From the NCBI GenBank assembly GCA_024709485.1, contig JANJWO010000012.1:33983-97982 (forward strand): a DNA stretch of 64,000 nucleotides. The letters are read 5' to 3'. Made by a program: the position numbers and the translations under genes. This DNA is from Hydrogenophilaceae bacterium (GTDB lineage: Bacteria; Pseudomonadota; Gammaproteobacteria; Burkholderiales; Thiobacillaceae). A model generated the notes under the pieces. It saw only the letters and a program-made list of their open reading frames with translations, did no database searches and was not told the DNA's origin. This document shows positions 53,801 through 62,302 of this stretch, piece after piece (position 1 is the stretch's first letter; every line of letters begins with the position of its first letter).

Positions 53801-53977
53801 CTGCGGCGACTGGCCGGGATAGCTGGTCTTGACGATGACCTGGGTGTCGGAAAGATCCGGAATGGCGTCCAGCGCCATGTGCCGCGCGGAATACATCCCC
53901 CACCCCGCGAGCAGGGCGATGGACAGCAGCACCAGCAAACGGTTGCGCAGTGACCACTCGATGATGCGCCGCACCAT
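50861..53977 (-). CDS. cusA: Copper/silver efflux RND pump CusA
   Basis: A 1038-residue inner-membrane proton antiporter of the heavy-metal RND group, with 12 membrane helices and two large periplasmic loops. The segment [25 protein letters not shown] matches the monovalent-cation (CusA) subgroup rather than the CzcA DFG-type. [21 protein letters not shown] is the usual metal-RND porter signature. It starts two bases after cusB. No outer-membrane channel gene (cusC) is next to it. Confidence 0.93.
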   Translation of the reverse strand: [1038 protein letters not shown]

Positions 53978-53979
53978 GC

Positions 53980-55284
53980 TCAGTGGCCGCCTTGCATGCG
54001 CCGCGCCGCCTCGTTCAGCGATGCCGCGGCATCCAGCATGAACTGGCCGTTCAGGGCGATCTGCGCACCTTCCTGCAGGCCGTCGACGATCTCGACGAAA
54101 TCGCCGCTTTCGATGCCGGTTTCGACGGCAACCGGCATGAAATGGCCGTCGCCGCGCGCCAGCATGACGCGGTCGCCGTTGCCGGTGCGGATCAGGGCGG
54201 AGCGCGGCACCGCCAGCGCCACGCGCGTCCCGGCGGCGATGACGACATCGACGAACTTCCCGGGCCGCAGCAGCCGCCCGGCGTTGTCCACCACGAGCCG
54301 GGCGCGCAGGGTTTGCGTGGCCTTGTCGATGACCGGGCTGGGGAAGCTCAGCCGCGCCTCGATGCCCGGCTCGTCCGTGTTCGGCAGCTTCACGCTGGCG
54401 ATGTCGCCCTCGCGCACCCAGTCCAGCTGGTCAGGATAGAGCGCAACCTCGATCCACACGCGCGAGGTCTTCGCCAGCGACACCAGATTCACCAGCGGCG
54501 TGACATAGCTGCCTTCGCGCGCACCGATCGCGGTCACGAAGCCGGACGCGGGGGCGCGCACCGGGATCACCTGGAGCGGGCGCCCGGTTTTTTCTATCTC
54601 GTCGAGAATCTCCGCGCCCACGTCGGCGTACGCGAACTTCTGCCGCAGTCGGATCCGTTCCCGGGCCAGGCTTGCCGCCACCTGGGCGTTCTGCCCAGAC
54701 AGGTTGGTCATGCTTTCCAGCAGCCGGTCCCGCCGCTGCAGCAGCTCGATGTATTCGCGCTGCCGCTGTTCGAGTTCCGGGGAATAGATTTCGTACAGGA
54801 GCTGCCCCGCGCGCACCGCCTGCCCCTCGGAGTTGACGGCGAGCCGGCGAATCCAGCCGTCCGTCTTGGGGGTGACGTTGAGCAGCGAGGTCTCGTCGAT
54901 CGCCACGGTGCCGTAGGCCAGCACTTCCCGGCTCAGCGTCTGCAGCGTTGCGCGCGCAAGCCTGACGCCCAGCCGCTGCTGCGAGGCGGCATCCACGTGA
55001 ATGCCGGCCTCCGCGTGCTCGTGCGCGCCGCCGGATTCGACCAGATCCATGCCGCAAATGGGGCAGGAACCCGGATGGTCCTGCAGGATCTGCGCATGCA
55101 TCGGGCATATCCATAGCGCCTTGGCGGACTTGTCCGCCTTCAGCGGCGGCAACTCGTCCTGCGCGGCGGCGGGCCGGATGGCGGGGATGCCGTCGCGCTC
55201 AGCAAAATAGGCGATGCCGATGATGACGCCCATGACCGGTATCAGCACCCAGGCATAAAATATTCTGGCAAATGGCCTCGTCAT
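53980..55284 (-). CDS. cusB: Periplasmic adaptor CusB with N-terminal heavy-metal-binding domain
   Basis: A 434-residue membrane fusion protein. An N-terminal anchor (about 9-27) is followed by a small metal-binding module, ALWICPMHAQILQDHPGSCP and ICGMDLV (about 52-80), and then the lipoyl/hairpin/barrel domains (GWIRRLAVNSEGQAVRAGQLL, VRAPASGFVTAIGAREGSYV). It connects CusA to an outer-membrane channel and passes Cu(I)/Ag(I) to the pump. It is co-transcribed with cusA. Confidence 0.92.
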   Translation of the reverse strand: MTRPFARIFYAWVLIPVMGVIIGIAYFAERDGIPAIRPAAAQDELPPLKADKSAKALWICPMHAQILQDHPGSCPICGMDLVESGGAHEHAEAGIHVDAASQQRLGVRLARATLQTLSREVLAYGTVAIDETSLLNVTPKTDGWIRRLAVNSEGQAVRAGQLLYEIYSPELEQRQREYIELLQRRDRLLESMTNLSGQNAQVAASLARERIRLRQKFAYADVGAEILDEIEKTGRPLQVIPVRAPASGFVTAIGAREGSYVTPLVNLVSLAKTSRVWIEVALYPDQLDWVREGDIASVKLPNTDEPGIEARLSFPSPVIDKATQTLRARLVVDNAGRLLRPGKFVDVVIAAGTRVALAVPRSALIRTGNGDRVMLARGDGHFMPVAVETGIESGDFVEIVDGLQEGAQIALNGQFMLDAAASLNEAARRMQGGH

Positions 55285-55509
55285 GCGTTTCGCTTCCTGC
55301 GGATACGGACAAAATCAGGTTGATGATGGCCCCGCCTGCGGCGAACGGGCCGACAGGCGCTCCAATGGCCCAAAAAAAACCGCCGTTGGATGACGGGAGG
55401 CGAGCAACCGATTCCATGGCTTCTGCCGAACCATGGCACCGGTTTGTTTGAACTTCCATGCCGCCGACTTCGCGCCGCAACGACGGAAAAAAACCGTGCC
55501 TGCTTTTCC

Positions 55510-55797
55510 TCAGGTGCCGCCGGTTTTGGTCTTGACCAGCTTCATCTTGCAGACCGGGCATTTCCCCGGCTCGGCGCGCTGGACCTCGGCGTGCATCGGG
55601 CAGGCCCAGGCCTCCCTGGCGCCCGACTTGGACAGTGCGGGGGCGTGCCTGTCGGCCGCATGGCCCATGTGCGCCATGCCGTCCATGTTCGCCCCGCCCT
55701 CGGCTGCCTGCGCGGCGCCCATGCCGGCCAGACCGGCGCATGCCGAAACGACGAGCCATGCGCCGATGGCCTGCTTGAATGACTGTTTGATGCTCAT
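55510..55797 (-). CDS. Small periplasmic heavy-metal-binding protein
   Basis: A 95-residue protein. Signal peptide (cut near residue 31, AAQA), a Met/His-rich stretch (MDGMAHMGHAADRHA) and a C-terminal metal-binding domain with WACPMHAEVQRAEPGKCPVC and KMKLV. The CPMH...CPxC layout matches the small domain in CusB. It probably binds Cu(I) in the periplasm. It lies between nirK and cusB with an AGGAG-type site before the ATG. Confidence 0.83.
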   Translation of the reverse strand: MSIKQSFKQAIGAWLVVSACAGLAGMGAAQAAEGGANMDGMAHMGHAADRHAPALSKSGAREAWACPMHAEVQRAEPGKCPVCKMKLVKTKTGGT

Positions 55798-55933
55798 GTG
55801 TTTCTCCTGACTTGACGAGATGACGTGACGATGCCGGGGCGCTCAAGCGCCAACCGCCTCCAGGCAAACGGAAGGCGGCTGTGGCAAAAAACCGGCGCGC
55901 AGGCAGGGGAACGCCCCTCCTGCACCTCAGGGC

Positions 55934-56869
55934 TTAGCGGACAAGAATCTGTTCGCCATGGCCCATTTTCGGGTCGGCATCGTTGCTGAACATCAGCACG
56001 GCGATGGCGCCGGTCAGCGCGCCCTTCAGCGAGTGCGTCACGATCGCGTTGGCGCCCTCGACCGGCGAAATCAGATCGAAGGTGGCGGCATCGCCCGGTC
56101 CGACGACAAAGCTCTGCATGCCGACTTGCACGTTCTTGGGGTTGCCGCTCGAATAGACCTTGTCCCAGATGCCGGCGATGGGATGGAAGGAGGAAAACTC
56201 GTTGGGGCCGGCATTCACGAAGTAAATGCGCACGCGCTCGCCCGGTTTCGCCTGCAGCCAGCGGGTCGCGGCCGGATCGTGCACCGGGTCGTACTTGAAG
56301 ACGCCGCCGTTGAACACGACGTTGCTCCACTTGTTCTGCATCATGTCTTCCTTGGCGTCCGGGTTCGGATAGAGCTCCGACTGGATCAGGACGTACTCGC
56401 GATCCGCCTTGGGCATGGCATTGGCGTCCTTCGGGTCGACGATGATGGTGCCGAACATGCCGCGCGCGATGTGCTGGATCATCGGGTCCGATCCGCAGTG
56501 GTAGAAGAACACGCCGGGATAATTGGCGGTGAAGGTGTAGCGCTTCTCTTCACCGGGCTTGATGGAGCCGAAGTCTTTCACCACATCCAGCCGGGCGGCG
56601 TGGAAGTCCATGGAGTGCGAGTTCTTGTTGCTCTTGTCGTTGACCAGCGTGAACTCCACGGTGTCGCCCTCGGTGACGCGCACCACCGGACCGGGCACCT
56701 TGCCGTCGAACGTCCAGGTGCGGTACATCGTGCCCTTGTTGTCGATCGGCAGATCGACCTCGGTCGCGTGCAGGGTGACTTTCACCGTTTTCGCCACGGC
56801 CTCGACCGTCAGCATCGACATCGCCGCCAGCCCGGCGAATGCAAGGCCCAGCATTTTTTTGTGTTGCAT
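55934..56869 (-). CDS. nirK: Copper-containing nitrite reductase
   Basis: A 311-residue periplasmic enzyme that reduces nitrite to nitric oxide. Signal peptide 1-26. Type 1 copper ligands His85 (HSMDFH), Cys125, His133 and Met138 (YHCGSDPMIQHIARGMFG). Type 2 copper ligands His90, His124 and His279 (IVTHSL). Catalytic Asp88 and His229 (FHPIAG). All ligands are in order, so it should be active. The ATG at 56869 has GGAAGGAG seven bases upstream. It is the last of four genes arranged like ncgABC-nirK of Nitrosomonas. Confidence 0.9.
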   Translation of the reverse strand: MQHKKMLGLAFAGLAAMSMLTVEAVAKTVKVTLHATEVDLPIDNKGTMYRTWTFDGKVPGPVVRVTEGDTVEFTLVNDKSNKNSHSMDFHAARLDVVKDFGSIKPGEEKRYTFTANYPGVFFYHCGSDPMIQHIARGMFGTIIVDPKDANAMPKADREYVLIQSELYPNPDAKEDMMQNKWSNVVFNGGVFKYDPVHDPAATRWLQAKPGERVRIYFVNAGPNEFSSFHPIAGIWDKVYSSGNPKNVQVGMQSFVVGPGDAATFDLISPVEGANAIVTHSLKGALTGAIAVLMFSNDADPKMGHGEQILVR

Positions 56870-56885
56870 TTGTAACTCCTTCCCT

Positions 56886-57284
56886 TTAATTAGTTGAACC
56901 GCACTTGCAAACAAAGCGTAGATACGCCACCAGCTCCCTGATTTCCTCGTCATTCATGACGTTGCCCCAGGCCGGCATCAACACCGACTTGTTCACCGCC
57001 AGCCCGCCTTCCTTGATGACGCGGAATATTTCCTCGTTGGGGATGTCGCCCATCCCCTTGGCATCGCTGTGGTCGCGAGGCTGCACCGACATGTCGCGGC
57101 TGTTGATGCCCCGGCCGTTGCGATTGATGCCGTGGCATTGCACGCAATAGGTGTCGTAGTTGCGGAGCGCCCGCTCGGTGTAGGCTTCGGCCGCGCCCGC
57201 CTGCCCGGCAAGCATGAGGCTGGAGCCCAGCAAGAGCGCGCTTTTCAGGAGCAAGGGCAGGCGCTGCCCGAAATTCGTCTTCAT
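56886..57284 (-). CDS. ncgC: Monoheme c-type cytochrome (NcgC-like)
   Basis: A 132-residue periplasmic class I cytochrome c. Signal peptide (cut after about 30, AGA), one CXXCH heme site (YCVQCHGINRNGRG) and the axial Met region (KSVLMPAWGNVMNDEEI). It probably donates electrons to NirK or the multicopper oxidase. It overlaps ncgB by four bases (ATGA). Confidence 0.9.
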   Translation of the reverse strand: MKTNFGQRLPLLLKSALLLGSSLMLAGQAGAAEAYTERALRNYDTYCVQCHGINRNGRGINSRDMSVQPRDHSDAKGMGDIPNEEIFRVIKEGGLAVNKSVLMPAWGNVMNDEEIRELVAYLRFVCKCGSTN

Positions 57285-57973
57285 TTCCCCTCCGATGCGC
57301 TGAGTTGCAGGATGTAGCCCGTCAGCCGCTGCAGATCCGGCTCGGCCAGATTCAGCGTCGGCATCCAGACATGCGGGTCGATCTTCTGCGGGTTCTTGAT
57401 GTAGCTGTAGATGTAGTCGGACTGCAGCCGCTCGCCGGCGGTATACAGCTCGGGGCCGGAGGCGCCGCCGGTGCCGGCCTTGGCCGAGTGGCAAGCGGCA
57501 CAGCCGCGCAGCTTGTTGAAGAACATCGCGCCCATGGACATGCTGACCTTTTCGCCCTTGAACGCGCCCTTCTCAACCATGCCTTCGGGCGCGGCGAGCT
57601 TCATCAGTTCGGCGGCGACCGCCTCGGCGTCGGCCTTGGACAGCTTCACGTGCGGCGTCATGGTGGACTCGTCCACCACGTCCTCCTTGTCGCTGCCCTT
57701 CACGTGCCGGCTGTAAAGTTCCCCGGCGGGACGGATGCGCTCGGGGTTCTGCAGCCACTTCTCCAGCCAGGCCTTGTTGAACTTGCTGCCGGCGTAATAC
57801 AGGTCGGGGCCTTTGCGCTCCCAGAGCCGCTCGAAGCTCGTGTTGGCGGGCTTCTCGACCGCATGGCAGCTGACGCATTGCGATTTCAGGATCTCGGCGC
57901 CGCCTGCCGCCAGCGCCGGCCCTGCCATGAGCGCCGCACCCAGTGCGGCCATAAGGCGTAGATTCATCATCAT
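57281..57973 (-). CDS. ncgB: Diheme c-type cytochrome (NcgB-like)
   Basis: A 230-residue periplasmic cytochrome with two CXXCH sites (SQCVSCHAVEK near 33 and GCAACHSAKAG near 160) and a signal peptide ending LAAGG. The start is one of three consecutive ATGs (57973, 57970, 57967); the third has the best distance to AAAGGA. It is the second gene of the NsrR-controlled operon. Confidence 0.9.
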   Translation of the reverse strand: MMMNLRLMAALGAALMAGPALAAGGAEILKSQCVSCHAVEKPANTSFERLWERKGPDLYYAGSKFNKAWLEKWLQNPERIRPAGELYSRHVKGSDKEDVVDESTMTPHVKLSKADAEAVAAELMKLAAPEGMVEKGAFKGEKVSMSMGAMFFNKLRGCAACHSAKAGTGGASGPELYTAGERLQSDYIYSYIKNPQKIDPHVWMPTLNLAEPDLQRLTGYILQLSASEGK

Positions 57974-57982
57974 TCCTTTCTC

Positions 57983-59035
57983 TTACTGGATGGCCTGGCC
58001 CTTGAAGGCGGGCGCATCGTGTATGCCGTGGGGTTTTTTCAGCGACTCCTCGTAATAGAAGTCGGGGACGAACACCTTGTCCTTCCAGGCGTAGAACGAA
58101 TCGTTGCGGCTGATCTCGTTGTATTCGATGGCCGTCATCATCCCGCCCATGGGCTTGTCGCCGTTCATGGTGTGCGAATCGACATGGTCATGGATCATCC
58201 AGCGGCCGGGGTTGTCGGCGACCAGGATCAGGTCGTAACGCTCGCCCGGGCCGACCATGATGGTGTCGGCGTCGTAGGGCATGGGCAGCGGGTGCCCGTC
58301 CTTGAATGCGACCTTGAAGACGTGGCCGTGAATGTGGATCGAGTGGGTCAGTTCCCCCGCGCCGATCAGGCGGATGCGGACCACGTCGCCCTTGTTGACG
58401 CGCAGCGGCTGCGTGTCGGGGAAGGCCTTGCCATTGAGCGTGAAGTAGTCGAAGACGTCGCCCGGCACGCCGCCGTATCCCGGCTTGAACGCCCATTTCG
58501 AGGACCAGTCCGACAGCATCAGGATGTAGTCCTTGGTCACCTTCTTCTCGATGGGCTTCGGCTGCTTGGGATCGATGATGAACGGGCCCCACATGCCGCG
58601 CATCGCCACGTGCTCGTTGACGTTGACGTGGCAGTGGTACCACATGGTGCCGGAGGGGCCGGCCACGAATTTGTAGGTGAAGGTCTCGCCCGGCTTGATG
58701 GCCTCCTGCGTGGTGTCGGGCACGCCGTCCATGCGCCAGGTGCCCTTCTGCAGCAGGCCATGCCAGTGAATGGTGTGCGGCAGGGTCGTCAGGTTGTTGA
58801 CGTTGACCGTGACCTCGTCGCCCTCCTTGACATGGATCAGCGGCCCCGGCACCTGACCGTTGAAGGCGAAGGTGTGAAACTGCTGCTTGTCCACCAAGGT
58901 GATCTTGGTGTCCTCGATGGTCATTTCGAAATTGCGCGGCTCGGCGTGGCTGGCGGCATTCAGCATGGCCAGCGCCAAGAACAGCAGCGCGCCAAGCCCC
59001 GCCCCTGAAAAACTGCGCTTGCGATTTTTTTCCAA
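57983..59035 (-). CDS. ncgA: Two-domain multicopper oxidase (NcgA-like)
   Basis: A 350-residue periplasmic oxidase. The start is a TTG at 59035: AGGGAGG lies five bases upstream and the frame then opens straight into a signal peptide (KNRKRSFSGAGLGALLFLAL, cut at ASHA). An in-frame ATG at 59104 would place the operator dyad inside the gene and is rejected. Domain 1 has HTIHWHG and WYHCHVNVNEHVAMRGMWG, including the type 1 Cys; domain 2 has HSIHIHGHVF and MIHDHVDSHTMN, with Asp where the type 1 Cys would be. So the single type 1 site is in domain 1. Confidence 0.88.
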   Translation of the reverse strand: MEKNRKRSFSGAGLGALLFLALAMLNAASHAEPRNFEMTIEDTKITLVDKQQFHTFAFNGQVPGPLIHVKEGDEVTVNVNNLTTLPHTIHWHGLLQKGTWRMDGVPDTTQEAIKPGETFTYKFVAGPSGTMWYHCHVNVNEHVAMRGMWGPFIIDPKQPKPIEKKVTKDYILMLSDWSSKWAFKPGYGGVPGDVFDYFTLNGKAFPDTQPLRVNKGDVVRIRLIGAGELTHSIHIHGHVFKVAFKDGHPLPMPYDADTIMVGPGERYDLILVADNPGRWMIHDHVDSHTMNGDKPMGGMMTAIEYNEISRNDSFYAWKDKVFVPDFYYEESLKKPHGIHDAPAFKGQAIQ

Positions 59036-59046
59036 TTTTCCCTCCC

Positions 59047-59083
59047 TTCGTGAAAGATATATCTGCAATATATCTTTCACGAA
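59047..59083. promoter_or_regulatory. NsrR operator (perfect dyad)
   Basis: Two 16-base arms, TTCGTGAAAGATATAT (59047-59062) and its exact complement (59068-59083), are separated by CTGCA. The central 23 bases (AAGATATAT-N5-ATATATCTT, 59054-59076) have the spacing and outer bases of the NsrR consensus (AAGATGYAT-N5-ATRCATCTT). The dyad overlaps the ncgA -10 box. Confidence 0.85.
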
Positions 59084-59095
59084 AAAACCCGTCAA
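59067..59095 (-). promoter_or_regulatory. Promoter of the ncgABC-nirK operon
   Basis: On the minus strand TTGACG (59090-59095) and TATATT (59067-59072) are separated by exactly 17 bases. The -10 lies within the NsrR dyad, so bound NsrR would block polymerase. The predicted leader to the TTG start is only about 25 bases. Confidence 0.8.
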
Positions 59096-59220
59096 GAGAA
59101 ACATTCAATTATTTTGTTTATTATGGGAATTCAATCGCTTATTTATTGTCGAACGGAAATATTTTATTACATCGTATATATATGTTTTAAACGAGGCGAA
59201 GAGGCGTTTAATGTACGCAT

Positions 59221-59264
59221 AATGAAACGCTGCTTCAATGCAGGTGTAGCGAAGCGTCGCTTCA
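59221..59264. promoter_or_regulatory. Imperfect dyad in front of nsrR
   Basis: ATGAAACGCTGCTTC and GAAGCGTCGCTTCAT are largely complementary across 14 bases and end about 22 bases ahead of the nsrR ATG. A smaller dyad (AAACG...CGTTT) lies at 59187-59209. They may be regulatory; no known factor fits. Confidence 0.4.
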
Positions 59265-59285
59265 TGTAGATATAAAGAGGTAACC

Positions 59286-59777
59286 ATGCAGTTAACCAAA
59301 TTCACCGATTACTCCTTGCGCGTAGCCATCTATCTGGCCCAGAACCCCGGCAGGCTGATCACCATTGCCGAGATTGCCGAGGCCTACCAGATCCCCAACA
59401 CCCATCTGATGAAAGTGGTGCATCGGCTCGGGCAGCGCGGCTACATCGTGACCGTGCGCGGCAAGGGGGGCGGCATGCGGCTCTCCAGAAGCCCGGAAAT
59501 GATCAACATCGGCAACCTGGTGCGGGACACCGAGGACAACATGGACATCGCGGAATGCTTCGGGCACGGAAAGCAAACCTGCCCGATGCTGCCGGCCTGC
59601 GCCTTGAAGTCGGTGCTGCTGGAAGCGCGCAAGAATTTTCTCGCCACCCTGGACCGCTACAATTTGTCGGACATCATGGGACTGCCGGCAGACAATCCGG
59701 CCGGCGGCCACGGCCAGGCGGGCACGGTCTTCGTCCCGGCAGCGATACCGCACCGCAAAGGCGCCAAAGCCGCATAA
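59286..59777 (+). CDS. nsrR: Nitric-oxide-sensing Rrf2-family repressor NsrR
   Basis: A 163-residue regulator. The winged helix (about 1-75) has MQLTKFTDYSLRVAIYLAQ and VRGKGGGMRLSRSP. Cluster ligands Cys91, Cys99 and Cys105 (ECFGHGKQTCPMLPAC) are present, with Asp8 at the position of the fourth ligand known from Streptomyces NsrR. Nitric oxide destroys the Fe-S cluster and releases DNA. The divergent ncgABC-nirK operon carries a matching operator. AGAGGTAACC precedes the ATG. The C-terminal tail (about 135-163) is a low-conservation extension. Confidence 0.92.
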   Translation: MQLTKFTDYSLRVAIYLAQNPGRLITIAEIAEAYQIPNTHLMKVVHRLGQRGYIVTVRGKGGGMRLSRSPEMINIGNLVRDTEDNMDIAECFGHGKQTCPMLPACALKSVLLEARKNFLATLDRYNLSDIMGLPADNPAGGHGQAGTVFVPAAIPHRKGAKAA

Positions 59778-59886
59778 ACCGGCCGGGCGCGGAAGGGCGC
59801 GGCGGCCGCGGGCACGCGCTTTTGCCAGTGCTTTCGACGGCGTCCCCAAGTAAAATAGCGGTTTTGCTCCCATCCGGTTTCAATCA

Positions 59887-61974
59887 ATGCCGCGCAAGCT
59901 CCTCGTCACTTCCGCCCTGCCCTATGCCAACGGCGACATCCATCTGGGCCACCTGGTCGAATACATCCAGACCGACATCTGGGTGCGCTTCCAGAAAATG
60001 CAGGGGCACGAGGCGCACTACGTCTGCGCCGACGACACCCACGGCACCGCCATCATGCTGCGCGCGGACAAGGAGGGCATCACCCCGGAAGCCCTGATCG
60101 ACCGCGTGTGGCACGCCCACAAGCGCGATTTCGACGGCTTCCACATCGGTTTCGACAACTACTATTCCACGCATTCGGAAGAAAACCGCGCGCTCGCCAG
60201 CGGCATCTACAAGAAATTGCGCGAGGCCGGGCTGATCGAGGTGCGCGCCATCGAGCAATACTTCGACCCGGTGAAGGAGATGTTCCTGCCCGACCGCTTC
60301 ATCAAGGGCAGCTGCCCGAAATGCGGGGCGCAGGATCAGTACGGCGACAACTGCGAAGTGTGCGGCACGACCTATTCACCCACCGACCTCAAGGATCCGT
60401 ATTCGGTGGTGTCCGGCGCCAAGCCGGTGCGCAAGCGCTCGGACCACTACTTCTTCAAGCTCGGCAGCAAGGCGGAATTCCTCCGGCAGTGGACCCAGTC
60501 CGGCACGCTGCAGCCCGAGGCCGCCAACAAGATGGCGGAATGGTTCGCCGCCGGGCTTTCCGACTGGGACATCTCGCGCGACGCGCCCTACTTCGGCTTC
60601 GAGATTCCGGATGCGCCGGGCAAGTATTTCTACGTGTGGCTGGACGCGCCGGTGGGCTACATGGCGAGCTTCAGGAAATACTGCGCCGACCACGACATCG
60701 ACTTCGACGCCTGGTGGCAAGCCGGCTCCAATACCGAGCTTTACCACTTCATCGGCAAGGACATCCTCTACTTCCATGCCCTGTTCTGGCCGGCGATGCT
60801 GCATGCCGCGGGCTACCGCACCCCCACCAGGATCTTCGCGCACGGCTTCCTCACCGTGAACGGCCAGAAGATGAGCAAGTCGCGCGGCACCTTCATCACC
60901 GCGCAAAGCTATCTCGACACCGGGCTCAATCCCGAGTGGCTGCGCTACTACTTCGCCGCCAAGCTGTCCGACGACATGAGCGACATCGACCTCAACCTCG
61001 AGGACTTCGCCGCCAGGGTGAACAGCGATCTGGTCGGCAAGTTCGTCAACATCGCCTCGCGTTCGGCCGGCTTCGTCAGCAAGCGTTTTAGCGGCAAACT
61101 CGCCGCCTGCCCGGCCAATCCCGCGATCCAGGCGCTGCAGGACAAGGCCGCCGAGATCGCCGGCTATTTCGACGGCCGCGAATACAGCAAGGCAGTGCGC
61201 GAGATCATGGCGCTGGCCGACCTCGCCAACCAGTACGTCAACGACGAGAAGCCCTGGGAGATCGCCAAGCAGGCGGGCCAGGAAGCCCGACTGCACGAGG
61301 CCTGCACCGTGGCGCTCAACCTGTTCCGCCTGCTGGCGCTGTATTTGAAGCCGGTGCTGCCGCGGCTGGCGCAAAGCGTGGAAGGCTTCCTCGGCATCGC
61401 GCCGCTGGCCTGGAGCGACAGCCAGCGCCTCCTGCCCGCCGGCCATGCCATCCAGCCCTACAGCCATCTCATGACGCGCGTCGACATGAAGCAGATCGAG
61501 GCGCTGGTGGAAGCCAACAGGCAGTCCCTCGAAACCCCGCCTGCCCCGGCACGCCATGCCGAGGCGCAGGTTCACCAGGAAAACAAGGCCGTGACCGAAA
61601 AAACCGCCCCCCCACCCTCTCCCGCCGCGACGGAAGGCGTCATTTCCATCGACGACTTCGGCAAGATCGACCTGCGCATCGCCAGGATCGCCAACGCCGA
61701 GCACGTGGAAGGCGCCGACAAGCTGCTGCGGCTCACCCTCGACCTCGGCGCGCTTGGAACGAGGCAGGTGTTCGCCGGCATCAAGTCGGCCTATGCGCCC
61801 GAAGCCCTGGTCGGCCGCCTCACGGTCATGGTCGCCAACCTCGCCCCGCGCAAGATGAAGTTCGGCATGAGCGAGGGCATGGTGCTGGCGGCAAGCGACC
61901 CCGAAGGCCAGACCGCCGGGCTGTTCATCCTCTCTCCCGATACCGGCGCCACGCCGGGCATGCGCGTCAAATAA
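59887..61974 (+). CDS. metG: Methionyl-tRNA synthetase
   Basis: A 695-residue class I synthetase of the long, dimeric type. HIGH-type motif in [18 protein letters not shown] in [12 protein letters not shown], a zinc knuckle [18 protein letters not shown], and a C-terminal tRNA-binding OB-fold (about 590-695, [20 protein letters not shown]). A putative -10 TAAAAT lies about 37 bases upstream. It overlaps acyP by one base (TAATG). Confidence 0.97.
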   Translation: MPRKLLVTSALPYANGDIHLGHLVEYIQTDIWVRFQKMQGHEAHYVCADDTHGTAIMLRADKEGITPEALIDRVWHAHKRDFDGFHIGFDNYYSTHSEENRALASGIYKKLREAGLIEVRAIEQYFDPVKEMFLPDRFIKGSCPKCGAQDQYGDNCEVCGTTYSPTDLKDPYSVVSGAKPVRKRSDHYFFKLGSKAEFLRQWTQSGTLQPEAANKMAEWFAAGLSDWDISRDAPYFGFEIPDAPGKYFYVWLDAPVGYMASFRKYCADHDIDFDAWWQAGSNTELYHFIGKDILYFHALFWPAMLHAAGYRTPTRIFAHGFLTVNGQKMSKSRGTFITAQSYLDTGLNPEWLRYYFAAKLSDDMSDIDLNLEDFAARVNSDLVGKFVNIASRSAGFVSKRFSGKLAACPANPAIQALQDKAAEIAGYFDGREYSKAVREIMALADLANQYVNDEKPWEIAKQAGQEARLHEACTVALNLFRLLALYLKPVLPRLAQSVEGFLGIAPLAWSDSQRLLPAGHAIQPYSHLMTRVDMKQIEALVEANRQSLETPPAPARHAEAQVHQENKAVTEKTAPPPSPAATEGVISIDDFGKIDLRIARIANAEHVEGADKLLRLTLDLGALGTRQVFAGIKSAYAPEALVGRLTVMVANLAPRKMKFGMSEGMVLAASDPEGQTAGLFILSPDTGATPGMRVK

Positions 61975-62243
61975 TGCCCTGTCTGCGCCTGCTGATCTCG
62001 GGCCGGGTGCAGGGGGTGTGGTTCCGCGAATCCATGCGCCAGCAAGCGCTGAAACAGGGCGTGGCGGGCTGGGTGCGCAACCTGCCCGATGGCCGCGTCG
62101 AGGCCGTGGCCTGCGGCGACAGCGCCCAACTGGCGCGTCTTCTGGAATGGAGCCGGCGCGGCCCGCCCCTGGCCAGGGTCACGCGCGTCGAAAGCGAGGC
62201 GGCGCCCGAGCAGGCCTTCGACGGTTTCGAGAAAAGGCCCTGA
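61974..62243 (+). CDS. acyP: Acylphosphatase
   Basis: An 89-residue enzyme that hydrolyses acyl phosphates. [20 protein letters not shown] carries the catalytic Arg, and [18 protein letters not shown] the catalytic Asn. It is translationally linked to metG through TAATG. Confidence 0.95.
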   Translation: MPCLRLLISGRVQGVWFRESMRQQALKQGVAGWVRNLPDGRVEAVACGDSAQLARLLEWSRRGPPLARVTRVESEAAPEQAFDGFEKRP

Positions 62244-62273
62244 GCAAACGCCAAGGGCTTGATTGCAAGGCAT

Positions 62274-62302
62274 AAAAAAAGCCCGGCAAGGGGTTGCCGG
62301 GC
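62274..62302 (-). terminator. Rho-independent terminator of dnaE
   Basis: Read on the minus strand: GCCCGGCA, a six-base loop, TGCCGGGC and then seven T residues. The T-run is on the minus-strand side, so it serves dnaE, although about 195 bases beyond its stop. The gap in between (62303-62496) shows no gene. Confidence 0.85.

Noticed and set aside
55934..56869. Laccase-type multicopper oxidase for the gene called nirK
   Set aside because: The His-x2-Asp-x-His, His-Cys...His...Met and two C-terminal His positions fit copper nitrite reductase, and the neighbours match the ncgABC-nirK order.
59036..59104. ATG at 59104 as the start of the multicopper oxidase
   Set aside because: It would put the promoter and the NsrR dyad inside the coding region and add a hydrophobic stretch ahead of a complete signal peptide. 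The TTG at 59035 has a strong Shine-Dalgarno sequence.
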